Shown here: one piece after another, positions 1 through 8,769 of the stretch | Layout of the letters: every line of letters begins with the position of its first letter | Numbering within the stretch: position 1 is the first letter of the stretch | Source: Amylibacter sp. IMCC11727 | Lineage (GTDB): Bacteria; Pseudomonadota; Alphaproteobacteria; Rhodobacterales; Rhodobacteraceae | Reading direction: 5' to 3' | DNA: 64,000 nt | NCBI RefSeq assembly: GCF_029854195.1 | Contig: NZ_CP122960.1 | Location: 1,184,001 to 1,248,000, forward strand | Position numbers and translations under genes: made by a program | Notes under the pieces: model-generated | Databases searched by the model: none | What the model was told of the DNA's origin: nothing | What the model saw: only the letters and a program-made list of their open reading frames with translations

Positions 1-1
1 G

Positions 2-115
2 AGCGCCTATGACGCACATGTTGCTGCGATCGAAGACTGGTTGGAAGAGGAAGTGGATGATTTCGATCCGCTAACCCTGCTTGATGAACCATCATCGGAC
101 AGTGCTGAGGGGTAA
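2..115 (+). CDS. mraZ: MraZ, C-terminal end only (partial)
   Basis: This open frame enters from the left edge and ends at TAA 113-115, giving 37 residues rich in Glu and Asp (ending ...LLDEPSSDSAEG). It lies just before rsmH, where mraZ sits in the division and cell wall cluster. The acidic tail and a DDFDP-type motif fit the C-terminus of rhodobacterial MraZ, the AbrB-fold regulator of this cluster. The DNA-binding part is outside the window, so the call rests mainly on position. Confidence 0.7.
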   Translation, partial: SAYDAHVAAIEDWLEEEVDDFDPLTLLDEPSSDSAEG

Positions 116-122
116 GCGCGGT

Positions 123-1121
123 ATGGAACAGGTTGCACAAACTACTTCCCCGCATATCCCTGTTTTGTTGGACCCCATTTTGGATGCTGTATCACCTGTG
201 TCTGGCCGTTGGGTTGATGGCACATTTGGGGCGGGCGGATATACACGGGCCTTGTTGGATGCGGGTGCGACGACTGTTTTTGCCATTGATCGGGATCCCG
301 AAGTGTTTGAACGGGCCAAAACGTGGTCGGGTGAATACGGTGATCGGCTGCAATTGGTCGAAGGCACTTTTGGGCAGATGGATGCCTTGCTCGATGGTCC
401 GATGGACGGTGTGGTGCTGGATATCGGTGTGTCGTCCATGCAGATAGATCAGGCAGAGCGCGGTTTTTCGTTTCAAAAAGATGGTCCGCTCGACATGCGG
501 ATGAGCCAATCAGGCCAATCGGCGGCGGATGTTGTGAACCATGCGTCCGAGGCGGAATTGGCCGATATTCTGTTTCAATACGGGGAAGAGCGCGCATCGC
601 GCCGCATCGCCAAAGCGATGGTGGATGCGCGAAAAATTGCGCCCGTGTTAACCACGTCTCAGCTGGTGGATATCATCGAAAAAACCCTGCCAAAATCAAA
701 ACCAGGCATGGCGCATCCCGCAACGCGGTCTTTTCAAGCGTTGCGCATTGCGGTGAATGATGAGCTGGGTCAATTGGTGCGCGGGCTTTATGCAGCCGAG
801 GCCATTTTGGCCGCGGGTGGTGTGCTGGCAGTGGTGACGTTCCATTCCTTAGAGGATCGGATTGTGAAGCGGTTTTTGGCCGCGCGATCAGGGTCCAAAC
901 CCAAGGGCAACCGTTGGGCGCCCGAAGAGGCGCGCGATGATCCGCAGTTTGAGTTGATGGGGCGCAAGGCCATTTCGGCGCGCGATGATGAGTTAGCGGC
1001 AAATCCGCGTGCGCGGTCGGCCAAGTTACGTGTGGCGCGTCGTACTGAAGCGCCAGTGGGAGAGGTGGATTTTGGCGGGTTAGGTTTGCCAAAATTGAGT
1101 TTGAAGAGTGTAAGTCAATGA
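123..1121 (+). CDS. rsmH: 16S rRNA (cytosine(1402)-N4)-methyltransferase RsmH
   Basis: RsmH methylates N4 of C1402 in 16S rRNA with S-adenosylmethionine. The SAM-binding loop GTFGAGG is at about residues 33-39, followed by the family blocks VLDIGVSSMQ, RGFSF and HPATRSFQALRIAVN, and the late VVTFHSLEDRIVKRF motif. The length of 332 aa is normal. I chose ATG 123 because it gives the conserved start SPHIPVLL and follows the mraZ stop by 7 bases with a GAGGGG stretch upstream. An earlier in-frame ATG at 81 would overlap mraZ. Its stop overlaps the ftsL start (ATGA). Confidence 0.97.
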   Translation: MEQVAQTTSPHIPVLLDPILDAVSPVSGRWVDGTFGAGGYTRALLDAGATTVFAIDRDPEVFERAKTWSGEYGDRLQLVEGTFGQMDALLDGPMDGVVLDIGVSSMQIDQAERGFSFQKDGPLDMRMSQSGQSAADVVNHASEAELADILFQYGEERASRRIAKAMVDARKIAPVLTTSQLVDIIEKTLPKSKPGMAHPATRSFQALRIAVNDELGQLVRGLYAAEAILAAGGVLAVVTFHSLEDRIVKRFLAARSGSKPKGNRWAPEEARDDPQFELMGRKAISARDDELAANPRARSAKLRVARRTEAPVGEVDFGGLGLPKLSLKSVSQ

Positions 1122-1483
1122 AAACATTTCTTTATATCTTTTGTGGAGCCATCGTGATCAGCGTGGCCTATTGGGCCTACAAAGAGAATTATCGCACCCA
1201 AGCCAGCTTGCGCCGTGTCGCGGATTTGCAGCAACAAATCGCGGCGGAGCGTGAGGCAATTTCTGTACTGACAGCGGAATGGGCGTATTTGAACCGCCCT
1301 GAACGTTTGCGCGATTTGGTTGATTTGAACTATGATGAATTGGGCCTGCTGCCATTAATGCCAGAGCATTTTGCCGAGGTGGAGTTGGTGTCTTATCCGC
1401 AGGTCACAATCGAACCGAATGAAATATCCGATCCTGTTTCCACCAGTGGCCGCACCGCGGGCCCAGATAAGGAGTTCCCATAA
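1118..1483 (+). CDS. ftsL: Cell division protein FtsL
   Basis: This is a 121-residue bitopic protein with a short cytoplasmic start, one membrane helix at about residues 3-21, and a periplasmic heptad region (about 25-60). Sequence conservation in FtsL is low, so the call uses topology, size and position between rsmH and ftsI. The motif NRPERLRDLV near residue 65 is usual in alphaproteobacterial FtsL. It would act in the FtsQLB complex that activates septal synthesis. Both ends overlap neighbours (ATGA with rsmH, TAATG with ftsI), so translational coupling is likely. Confidence 0.88.
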   Translation: MKTFLYIFCGAIVISVAYWAYKENYRTQASLRRVADLQQQIAAEREAISVLTAEWAYLNRPERLRDLVDLNYDELGLLPLMPEHFAEVELVSYPQVTIEPNEISDPVSTSGRTAGPDKEFP

Positions 1484-3264
1484 TGCGAACGCCCCTGCGC
1501 CCCCTTGCTCGTGTATTGGACGCCCGTGAAAAAGGGGAAAACCCTGATGTGATCGAGGCCGAAGAACGGGCCATTCGCAATGTGAAGGTGCAAATGAAAA
1601 TGCGCCGTCGCGCCGAAAGCCGTTTGCTGGTTTTGGGTGTGTTCTTTTTCGCCGCGTTTTTGGTGGTGGGTGCGCGTATGGCCACATTGGCGGCCACGGA
1701 ACCGCGTGAACCAGTTTCCACGGCGTCGATCCCGCAGATTGCCAACCAGCGGGCCGATATTATTGATCGCAACGGCGAAGTTTTGGCAACGAACCTTGCC
1801 ACTACGGCGCTTTATGCGCAGCCGCCTTTGATGGTGGATCCTGCTGCAGCTGCCGAAGGATTGGCGCAAATTTTCCCCGATCTGGATTTGGAAAAGCTGC
1901 GCAAGGATTTCAGCGGTAAACGCAAATTCCTGTGGATCAAAAAGAAAATTAGCCCTGAGCAACAACAGCTTGTTCACGATTTGGGTGAGCCAGGTCTGTT
2001 GTTTGGCCCGCGCGAAATGCGGTTGTATCCAAATGGTAAACTGGCGGCCCACATTCTGGGGGGAGCAAGTTTTGGCAAAGAAGGCGTAAACGCCGCTGAA
2101 GTGATCGGTATTGCTGGGGTGGAGCGGTATTTTGATGAATCCCTGCGCGATCCAGCCCGTGAAGGCGAACCGCTGCAATTGTCCATCGACATGACCGCCC
2201 AATCGGCCATGCGCGATGTTCTGGCCGGAGGGGTGAAGCTGATGAGCGCCAAAGGTGCTGGTGCGATCCTGATGGACATTCACACAGGTGAAATTCTGTC
2301 CATGGCGTCCTTACCAGACTTTGACCCCAACAACCGCCCACAGGTTTTGACCCAAGGGGATCAGTCCGATAGCCCGCTGTTCAACCGCGCGAGCCAAGGG
2401 GTGTATGAGCTGGGCTCGACCTTCAAGATTTTTCAAGCGGGGATTAACCTTGATCTGGGGCTGGTGAATGAAAACACCATGGTGGATACCAAAGGCCCGT
2501 TGAAATGGGGCAAATTCAAAATTCGCGATTTCCATGATTACGGCAAACAACTGTCTGTGACCGATGTGATGGTGAAGTCATCCAACATCGGAACCGCCCG
2601 TATGGCGTTGGCCGCTGGGGCTGGCGCGCAGCAAGAAATGCTTGAAAAACTTGGGTTTTTTGAAGCGGTTCCCGTTGAATTGGGCGAAGCACGCAAAACG
2701 AAACCATTGTTGCCCAAACGTTGGTCAGAGATTTCGACCATGACCATTTCTTATGGCCACGGCATTGCAGCCACGCCGCTGCACCTTGCCACGGCCTATG
2801 CCACGATGGGTAACGGTGGGTATAAGGTGAAGCCGACTTTGATCAAACAAGACGGTGTTCAAGCGGACCGCGAACAGATCATTTCGAAGGGCACGTCCGA
2901 AAAGTTGGTGAAAATGCTGCGCGCCGTTGTGACACGGGGTACGGCGAGTTTTGGCGAAGTGAAAGGGTATGAAGTTGCGGGTAAAACCGGTTCTGCGGAC
3001 AAACCAAAACCAAGTGGTGGGTATTACGAAGACAAAGTGATTTCCACATTTGCCAGCGTATTCCCTGCAAGTGATCCAAAATATGTTTTGGTGGTTACCT
3101 TGGATGAGCCTTCCATTATGGCCCACGGTGAAGAGCGCCGCACCGCAGGTTGGACCGCTGTGCCTGTTTCCGCCGAAATTATTGCGCGGTTGATGCCAAT
3201 CCTTGGGTTGCGCCCAAATGTTGCGTCTGCGGGCAATGTCCAATACACGGCGGCAAGAAACTAA
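1483..3264 (+). CDS. ftsI: Penicillin-binding protein 3 (septal transpeptidase FtsI)
   Basis: This class B penicillin-binding protein cross-links septal peptidoglycan. A cytoplasmic basic segment precedes one membrane helix at about residues 47-65. The dimerisation domain follows (RADIIDRNGEVLATN). The transpeptidase domain has all three active-site motifs: STFK with nucleophile Ser312, SSN at 366-368, and KTG at 501-503. At 593 aa it is full length. ATG 1483 overlaps the ftsL stop by one base. Confidence 0.97.
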   Translation: MRTPLRPLARVLDAREKGENPDVIEAEERAIRNVKVQMKMRRRAESRLLVLGVFFFAAFLVVGARMATLAATEPREPVSTASIPQIANQRADIIDRNGEVLATNLATTALYAQPPLMVDPAAAAEGLAQIFPDLDLEKLRKDFSGKRKFLWIKKKISPEQQQLVHDLGEPGLLFGPREMRLYPNGKLAAHILGGASFGKEGVNAAEVIGIAGVERYFDESLRDPAREGEPLQLSIDMTAQSAMRDVLAGGVKLMSAKGAGAILMDIHTGEILSMASLPDFDPNNRPQVLTQGDQSDSPLFNRASQGVYELGSTFKIFQAGINLDLGLVNENTMVDTKGPLKWGKFKIRDFHDYGKQLSVTDVMVKSSNIGTARMALAAGAGAQQEMLEKLGFFEAVPVELGEARKTKPLLPKRWSEISTMTISYGHGIAATPLHLATAYATMGNGGYKVKPTLIKQDGVQADREQIISKGTSEKLVKMLRAVVTRGTASFGEVKGYEVAGKTGSADKPKPSGGYYEDKVISTFASVFPASDPKYVLVVTLDEPSIMAHGEERRTAGWTAVPVSAEIIARLMPILGLRPNVASAGNVQYTAARN

Positions 3265-3295
3265 CCACACCATACGCACGGGGGCGCGCGACGTG

Positions 3296-4777
3296 ATGAC
3301 CAACAGGACGCTACAAACGCTGGGCCTTACGGCGACTCACGGGGTGATCGGCGATCCCGTTATTTCTGGAATTTGTGTAGACAGCCGCCACTGTAAACAA
3401 GGTGATCTGTTTGCCGCAATGCCAGGGGCTGCGGTGCATGGTGGAGAGTTTGTGCAATATGCCCTGCGCATGGGGGCTGCGGCGATTTTAACGGATGCTG
3501 TCGGGTTTGATCTGGCCACTGCTGATGTGGGTGAGATTTCTGTTCCTGTCGTGGTGACCACCGACCCGCGCCGTGATTTGGCGCTTGCTTCGGCGCGGTG
3601 CTATGCGGGCCAGCCAGCCCATATGGTGGCGGTGACGGGGACCAACGGCAAAACCTCTGTTGCGAACTTTACACGGCAAATATGGGAGCTGCTGGGTCTG
3701 TCTGCGGTGAATTTTGGCACCACGGGGGTCGAAGGGGCCTATGCGGCGGCCATGAGCCATACAACACCCGAGCCTGTCACCCTGCACAAGTTGTTAAAAA
3801 CGCTCAAAGGCGAAGGTATCACCCATGCGGCGATGGAAGCATCCTCCCACGGGTTAGAGCAGCGTCGTTTGGATGGGGTTTACCTGACAGCGGGTGCGTT
3901 TACGAATTTCACCCAAGATCATTTGGATTATCACGAAACATTTGATGCCTATTTCAACGCAAAAGCGGGGTTGTTCACGCGGGTTTTGCCCCCCGAAGGA
4001 TCGGCTGTCATCAATATTGACGATCCTAAGGGCGCGGTTCTGGTGGACGTTGCGCTGTCGCGGGGCCAAGACGTTATTACGCTTGGCACTGGGCAGGGGG
4101 ATTTGCAGATCCTTGGCATACGGTTTGATGCAACGGGCCAAGAGGTGCGGTTTTCATGGCGTGGTGAAGTGAACACGGCACGGCTGAACCTGATCGGTGG
4201 GTTTCAGGCACAAAATGTGCTGACAGCGGCGGCGCTGGCCATTGCATGTGGGGCGCAGAGCGCGGATGTGTTCCGGTGCCTACCTGAATTACGTACGGTT
4301 CCAGGCCGTATGCAATTGGCCGCAACGCGCAAAAATGGCGCGTCGGTGTTTGTAGATTATGCCCATACGCCAGATGCGTTGGAAACCGCGCTGAAGGCGA
4401 TGCGGCCCCATGTTTTGGGGCGTTTGCTGGTTGTGTTTGGCGCAGGTGGGGATCGGGATAAAGGCAAACGGCCCTTGATGGGCGCGGCTGCACGCGATCA
4501 CAGCGATGTGGCCTTTGTGACGGATGACAACCCACGATCCGAAGACCCAGACGTGATCCGCAAGATGATTTTGGCTGAGTGCCCCGAGGCCAGTGAGATT
4601 GGTGATCGGGCGCAGGCCATTTTGACGGCCGTGGATGCGCTTCAGCCAGGGGATGCGTTGTTGATTGCGGGTAAAGGCCACGAAACGGGACAGACCGTTG
4701 GCGATGATGTGCTGCCATTTGACGATGTAGAACAGGCCAGCGTTGCGGTTCATGCGCTGGATGGATTGGGCGCATAG
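3296..4777 (+). CDS. murE: UDP-N-acetylmuramoyl-L-alanyl-D-glutamate--2,6-diaminopimelate ligase
   Basis: MurE adds meso-diaminopimelate to UDP-MurNAc-L-Ala-D-Glu in the cytoplasm. The Mur ligase ATP loop TGTNGKTS is at about 114-121. The carbamylated-lysine region is present. The motif DNPR at 411-414 is the recognised signature for diaminopimelate rather than lysine. ATG 3296 gives a 493-residue protein of normal length and starts 31 bases after ftsI. A farther in-frame ATG (3203) would run inside ftsI. GTG 3293 is adjacent and cannot be excluded. Confidence 0.96.
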   Translation: MTNRTLQTLGLTATHGVIGDPVISGICVDSRHCKQGDLFAAMPGAAVHGGEFVQYALRMGAAAILTDAVGFDLATADVGEISVPVVVTTDPRRDLALASARCYAGQPAHMVAVTGTNGKTSVANFTRQIWELLGLSAVNFGTTGVEGAYAAAMSHTTPEPVTLHKLLKTLKGEGITHAAMEASSHGLEQRRLDGVYLTAGAFTNFTQDHLDYHETFDAYFNAKAGLFTRVLPPEGSAVINIDDPKGAVLVDVALSRGQDVITLGTGQGDLQILGIRFDATGQEVRFSWRGEVNTARLNLIGGFQAQNVLTAAALAIACGAQSADVFRCLPELRTVPGRMQLAATRKNGASVFVDYAHTPDALETALKAMRPHVLGRLLVVFGAGGDRDKGKRPLMGAAARDHSDVAFVTDDNPRSEDPDVIRKMILAECPEASEIGDRAQAILTAVDALQPGDALLIAGKGHETGQTVGDDVLPFDDVEQASVAVHALDGLGA

Positions 4778-4786
4778 GTGGGCGAT

Positions 4787-6190
4787 ATGAGTATTTTATG
4801 GACAAAAGAGGACGCGGTGGCGGCCACGGGCGGCGAGGCGTTTGGGGATTGGTCCGTAAACGGTGTGTCCATTGATACGCGCGAGTTGGAACAGGGCGAT
4901 TTGTTTGTAGCACTGAAAGATGTGCGCGATGGTCATGATTTTGTAGCCCAAGCCCTGCAATCAGGCGCGGGTGCGGCGTTGGTATCGCACAGACCCGAAG
5001 GTGTGGACGCTGATGCGCCTTTGTTGGTTGTGCCCGATGTGTTGGAAGGTCTTGTCGCCCTTGGGCGGGCGGCACGGGAGCGCACGAAGGCCAAAGTGAT
5101 TGGCGTGACGGGCTCTGTTGGTAAAACTGGCACCAAAGAAATGTTGCGGGCGGCATTGCAGGTACAAGGCAAGGTCCATGCGGCGGTGCGCAGTTTTAAC
5201 AATCATTGGGGGGTTCCTTTGACCTTGGCGCGGATGCCAGCGGACACGGATTTTGCAGTGATTGAAATTGGCATGAACCACCCTGGTGAAATTGCACCTC
5301 TGGCCCGTATGGCAGAGTTGGATGTGGCAGTGATCACCACAGTGGCCGCTGTGCATATGGAAGCCTTTGACGGTGTGGAGCAGATTGCCGTGGAAAAAGC
5401 CGCCATTTTTGAAGGGCTTAGTGCGGATGGAACCGCCGTAATCAATGCAGATATTCCAACGTTTCCGATCCTTCAATCCACGCGGGGCAGCGGCAAAACC
5501 GTTTTGTTTGGGAAGTCGGATGACGCAGATATTCGACTAATCCAGTCGAACACCACCGATCAGGGCTCGGCCGTCGAAGCAAATATGCAAGGCGAACCAA
5601 TCCTGTTCAAAATCGGCGCACCGGGCGCGCATTTGGCTATGAATGCTTTGGCGGTTTTGGGCGCTGTTGATGCCGCAGGCGGGGATGTGGCGCAGGCCAT
5701 GCTGGCACTTGCCAATTGGCAGGCCCCATCTGGGCGGGGACAACGGTTTATGGTGGAACTGGGCGATACCGGCGGCCATGTGGAACTGATTGATGAGAGT
5801 TACAATGCCAACCCCACGTCAATGGAAGCGGCGCTTGACGTTTTAGCCAGCGCCACACCTGCGCAAGAGGGCGGGCGGCGTATTGCGTTTTTGGGCGATA
5901 TGCTGGAGCTGGGTCCAGATGAACTGGCGTTTCATGCAGGGTTGGCAGACTGCGCCGCGATGGACGCGGTGAGTTTGGTTCATACCAGTGGGGCGCGGAT
6001 GGCGGCCTTGCACAAGGCACTGCCGGATCACAAACGTGGCCAGCATTTTGAAACAGCAGACCAGATGGCGGATTGTGTGAACAGGCTGCTGGATTCTGGT
6101 GACGTTGCCATGGTAAAGGGCTCGCTAGGGTCAAAAGTCGGACAAGTGGTCACGGCAATCAAAAATCTGGGTCAAACCAGCGCGAAATAG
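4787..6190 (+). CDS. murF: UDP-N-acetylmuramoyl-tripeptide--D-alanyl-D-alanine ligase
   Basis: MurF adds D-Ala-D-Ala and completes the UDP-MurNAc-pentapeptide. The ATP loop TGSVGKTGTK is at about 108-116. The motifs EIGMNHPGEI, NADIP, DESYNANPTSM and LGDMLELG follow in family order. The length is 467 aa. ATG 4787 has the purine-rich GGTGGG just upstream. GTG 4778, directly after the murE stop, is an alternative adding three residues. It is part of the same + strand operon. Confidence 0.96.
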   Translation: MSILWTKEDAVAATGGEAFGDWSVNGVSIDTRELEQGDLFVALKDVRDGHDFVAQALQSGAGAALVSHRPEGVDADAPLLVVPDVLEGLVALGRAARERTKAKVIGVTGSVGKTGTKEMLRAALQVQGKVHAAVRSFNNHWGVPLTLARMPADTDFAVIEIGMNHPGEIAPLARMAELDVAVITTVAAVHMEAFDGVEQIAVEKAAIFEGLSADGTAVINADIPTFPILQSTRGSGKTVLFGKSDDADIRLIQSNTTDQGSAVEANMQGEPILFKIGAPGAHLAMNALAVLGAVDAAGGDVAQAMLALANWQAPSGRGQRFMVELGDTGGHVELIDESYNANPTSMEAALDVLASATPAQEGGRRIAFLGDMLELGPDELAFHAGLADCAAMDAVSLVHTSGARMAALHKALPDHKRGQHFETADQMADCVNRLLDSGDVAMVKGSLGSKVGQVVTAIKNLGQTSAK

Positions 6191-6203
6191 GGGCACGACC
6201 GTT

Positions 6204-7289
6204 ATGTTATATTTTCTAAGCCAATACGGGGACGGTGGGGATTTTTTCAACCTGTTCCGATACATCACATTTCGAGCAGGTGGTGCGTTTTTCACAGCTT
6301 TGGTGCTCAGCTTTATGTTTGGTCAGCCGCTGATTAACTCTTTGAAAAAATGGCAGAAAAAGGGGCAGCCCATTCGTGAAGACGGCCCTGAAACGCATAT
6401 CATTGCCAAGGCAGGAACCCCGACGATGGGTGGCATGTTGATCCTTGGTACGATGTTGATCAGCACGCTGTTGTGGGCGCGCACGGACAATGGGTATGTT
6501 TGGACGGTTTTGTTGGTGACGATGGGTTTTGCGCTGATTGGGTTTTTGGATGACTACCTGAAAGTTACAAAACAAACCGTAGCGGGGTTTTCCAGTAAAG
6601 CGCGATTGGCGCTTGGCTTTATGATTGCGCTGATTGCAGCGATTTATGTGTCCACGTTGCACACGGAGGAGCTGTCGCAACAGGTGGCGTTGCCTGTGTT
6701 TAAAGATGCTTTGCTGAACCTTGGCCTGTTCTATTTCCCATTTGCTATGATCACCATTGTTGGGGCTGCAAATGCGGTGAACCTGACAGATGGGCTGGAT
6801 GGGTTGGCGATTATGCCTGTGATGATTTGTGCGGCCACGCTTGGCGTGATTGCTTATGTGGTGGGGCGTACGGATTTCACCGAATATCTGGATGTACATT
6901 ACGTGGCCGGTACGGGGGAATTGCTGGTGTTTACTTCTGCCATTATTGGCGGGGGGCTTGGCTTTCTTTGGTATAATGCGCCCCCTGCGGCGGTGTTCAT
7001 GGGCGATACAGGATCGCTCGCGCTTGGCGGCGCGCTTGGGGCGATTGCGGTTTCGATCAAGCATGAAATTGTGCTTGGCATCGTTGGCGGATTGTTTGTT
7101 GTAGAGGCCCTGTCAGTGATCATTCAGGTGCTGTATTTCAAAAAAACAGGCAAGCGCGTGTTTCTGATGGCGCCGATCCATCACCACTTTGAAAAGCGGG
7201 GCTGGGGCGAGGCGCAGATCGTTATTCGGTTCTGGATCATTTCACTGATCCTGGCGCTGATTGGTTTGGCGACGTTGAAAATCCGCTGA
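6204..7289 (+). CDS. mraY: Phospho-N-acetylmuramoyl-pentapeptide transferase MraY
   Basis: MraY transfers phospho-MurNAc-pentapeptide to undecaprenyl phosphate, making lipid I at the inner membrane. The 361-residue protein has about ten hydrophobic helices. Diagnostic motifs are AGTPTMGG near 70, FLDDYLKV near 115 (catalytic DD), NLTDGLDGLA near 195, and PIHHHFEKRGW near 320. It follows murF by 13 bases. A short intergenic element separates it from murD. Confidence 0.97.
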   Translation: MLYFLSQYGDGGDFFNLFRYITFRAGGAFFTALVLSFMFGQPLINSLKKWQKKGQPIREDGPETHIIAKAGTPTMGGMLILGTMLISTLLWARTDNGYVWTVLLVTMGFALIGFLDDYLKVTKQTVAGFSSKARLALGFMIALIAAIYVSTLHTEELSQQVALPVFKDALLNLGLFYFPFAMITIVGAANAVNLTDGLDGLAIMPVMICAATLGVIAYVVGRTDFTEYLDVHYVAGTGELLVFTSAIIGGGLGFLWYNAPPAAVFMGDTGSLALGGALGAIAVSIKHEIVLGIVGGLFVVEALSVIIQVLYFKKTGKRVFLMAPIHHHFEKRGWGEAQIVIRFWIISLILALIGLATLKIR

Positions 7290-7294
7290 TATGG

Positions 7295-7346
7295 CTGGGG
7301 ATTTTGCATCCCCAGACCCCTGCAGGATATTTTGAAAACAAAAAGG
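7295..7346 (+). other. Hairpin plus GGATATTT intergenic element between mraY and murD
   Basis: CTGGGGA (7295-7301) and TCCCCAG (7309-7315) form a perfect 7-bp stem with a 7-base loop. There is no T-run right after it, so it is not a standard terminator. It is followed by GGATATTTTGAAAACAAAAAGG-like sequence (7325-7346). That sequence resembles elements at 21131, 32601 and 48589 in this window. It interrupts an otherwise tight operon and may be an mRNA processing or attenuation site. Confidence 0.45.
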
Positions 7347-7371
7347 CGGGATGGCCTGAAGGACGTTTGAG

Positions 7372-8769
7372 ATGATTCCAGTACGTGGATATGACGGACA
7401 TTCGGTGGCGGTTTTGGGGCTGGGACGGTCTGGTCTGGCCACGGCACGAGCGTTAAAGGCGGGCGGAGCCCTGCCAGTGTGTTGGGATGACAATGTTGCA
7501 GCGCAAGAAGCCGCACAAGCCGAAGGGTTTCTGGTTGCCGATCTGCACAAAGACAAAAATTGGGAAGGGATCAGTTGCTTGATTACCTCTCCTGGTATCC
7601 CGCATCTCTATCCTGACCCGCACCCCGTAATCGTGAAAGCATGGGAAAACGGGGCTGTTGTTGACAACGACATTGGGTTGTTTTTCCGCAGCTATGGCAC
7701 GCCCGAATGGGACGAATTTGATGTGCTGCCCCGTGTGGTCTGCGTGACGGGGTCAAACGGTAAATCCACCACAACGGCGTTGATCCACCATGTGCTGGAA
7801 GAGGCGGGGCGCGATGTGCAGATGGGGGGCAACATTGGGCGCGGTGTGCTTGATCTGGAACCCGCTTCGGATGGGCAAATCACAGTTTTGGAACTGTCGT
7901 CCTATCAAACGGAACTGGCGCGGTCCCTTGGGCCTGATATTGCGGTGTTTATGAACCTGTCCCCTGATCATTTGGATCGCCATGGGGGCATGGGCGGTTA
8001 TTTCGCAGCCAAGGCGCGGTTGTTTACGGCGGGTGGGCCTGACCGATCCATCATCGGGGTGGACGAGGTTGAAGGCCAGTATTTGGCGGCGCAGTTGCGT
8101 GAAACGCAAGGGTCGGGTGAACCGGTTATTCGTATGTCTTCAGGACGCAAACTGCAGGGCGATGGCTGGTCGGTTTTTGTGCGCAAAGGATTTTTGGCGG
8201 AGTGGCGCAAGGGGCGGCAGGTTGCGTCCATTGATTTGCGCGATATTCGTGGATTGCCAGGCGCGCACAATCATCAGAATGCCTGTGCCGCTTATGCGGT
8301 CTGTCGTTCCATCGGGTTGGCCCCGCGACTGGTTGAGACGCATTTGCGCAGCTATCCAGGATTGCCGCATCGATGCCAGATTATTGCTGAAAAAGACGGC
8401 GTTTTGTTTGTGAATGACAGCAAAGCGACCAATGCGGATGCGGCGGCTAAGGCCTTGGGCGCGTTCAAGAATATCCACTGGATTGCAGGGGGTGAACCCA
8501 AAGCGGGTGGTATTGCTGACCTGTTCCCGCTGTTTGATCGCGTAAAGCGGGCGTATTTGATTGGTGCGGCGGCGGATACGTTTGCGGCGCAGTTGGGGGG
8601 CACGGATTACGTGGTGTCTGGAGAACTGGACATGGCTGTGGCAGCGGCCGCAGCGGCGGCGCAAAAGGGTGATGTAGTTTTGCTCGCCCCTGCCTGTGCG
8701 TCTTTTGATCAGTTTGCCAGTTTTGAAGCCCGCGGCGATGCGTTTGTCGCCGCGGTGAATGCGCTTTAG
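7372..8769 (+). CDS. murD: UDP-N-acetylmuramoylalanine--D-glutamate ligase
   Basis: MurD adds D-glutamate to UDP-MurNAc-L-Ala. The Rossmann-like N-terminus reads AVLGLGRSG. The ATP loop TGSNGKSTT is at about 126-134. It continues with ELSSYQTELA, NLSPDHLDRHGG, HNHQNACAAYAV and the C-terminal FVNDSKATNADA and LLAPACASFDQF motifs. The length is 465 aa. It ends this division/cell wall run: the next gene is topA on the opposite strand, overlapping by four bases at the stops. ftsW and murG, which commonly come next, are absent here. Confidence 0.97.
   Translation: MIPVRGYDGHSVAVLGLGRSGLATARALKAGGALPVCWDDNVAAQEAAQAEGFLVADLHKDKNWEGISCLITSPGIPHLYPDPHPVIVKAWENGAVVDNDIGLFFRSYGTPEWDEFDVLPRVVCVTGSNGKSTTTALIHHVLEEAGRDVQMGGNIGRGVLDLEPASDGQITVLELSSYQTELARSLGPDIAVFMNLSPDHLDRHGGMGGYFAAKARLFTAGGPDRSIIGVDEVEGQYLAAQLRETQGSGEPVIRMSSGRKLQGDGWSVFVRKGFLAEWRKGRQVASIDLRDIRGLPGAHNHQNACAAYAVCRSIGLAPRLVETHLRSYPGLPHRCQIIAEKDGVLFVNDSKATNADAAAKALGAFKNIHWIAGGEPKAGGIADLFPLFDRVKRAYLIGAAADTFAAQLGGTDYVVSGELDMAVAAAAAAAQKGDVVLLAPACASFDQFASFEARGDAFVAAVNAL

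Noticed and set aside
4077..5156. Long minus-strand open frame (359 codons) across murE and murF
   Set aside because: It lies antisense to two certain genes, is rich in Pro, His and Arg, and has no family motifs. It is a by-product of codon use on the other strand.
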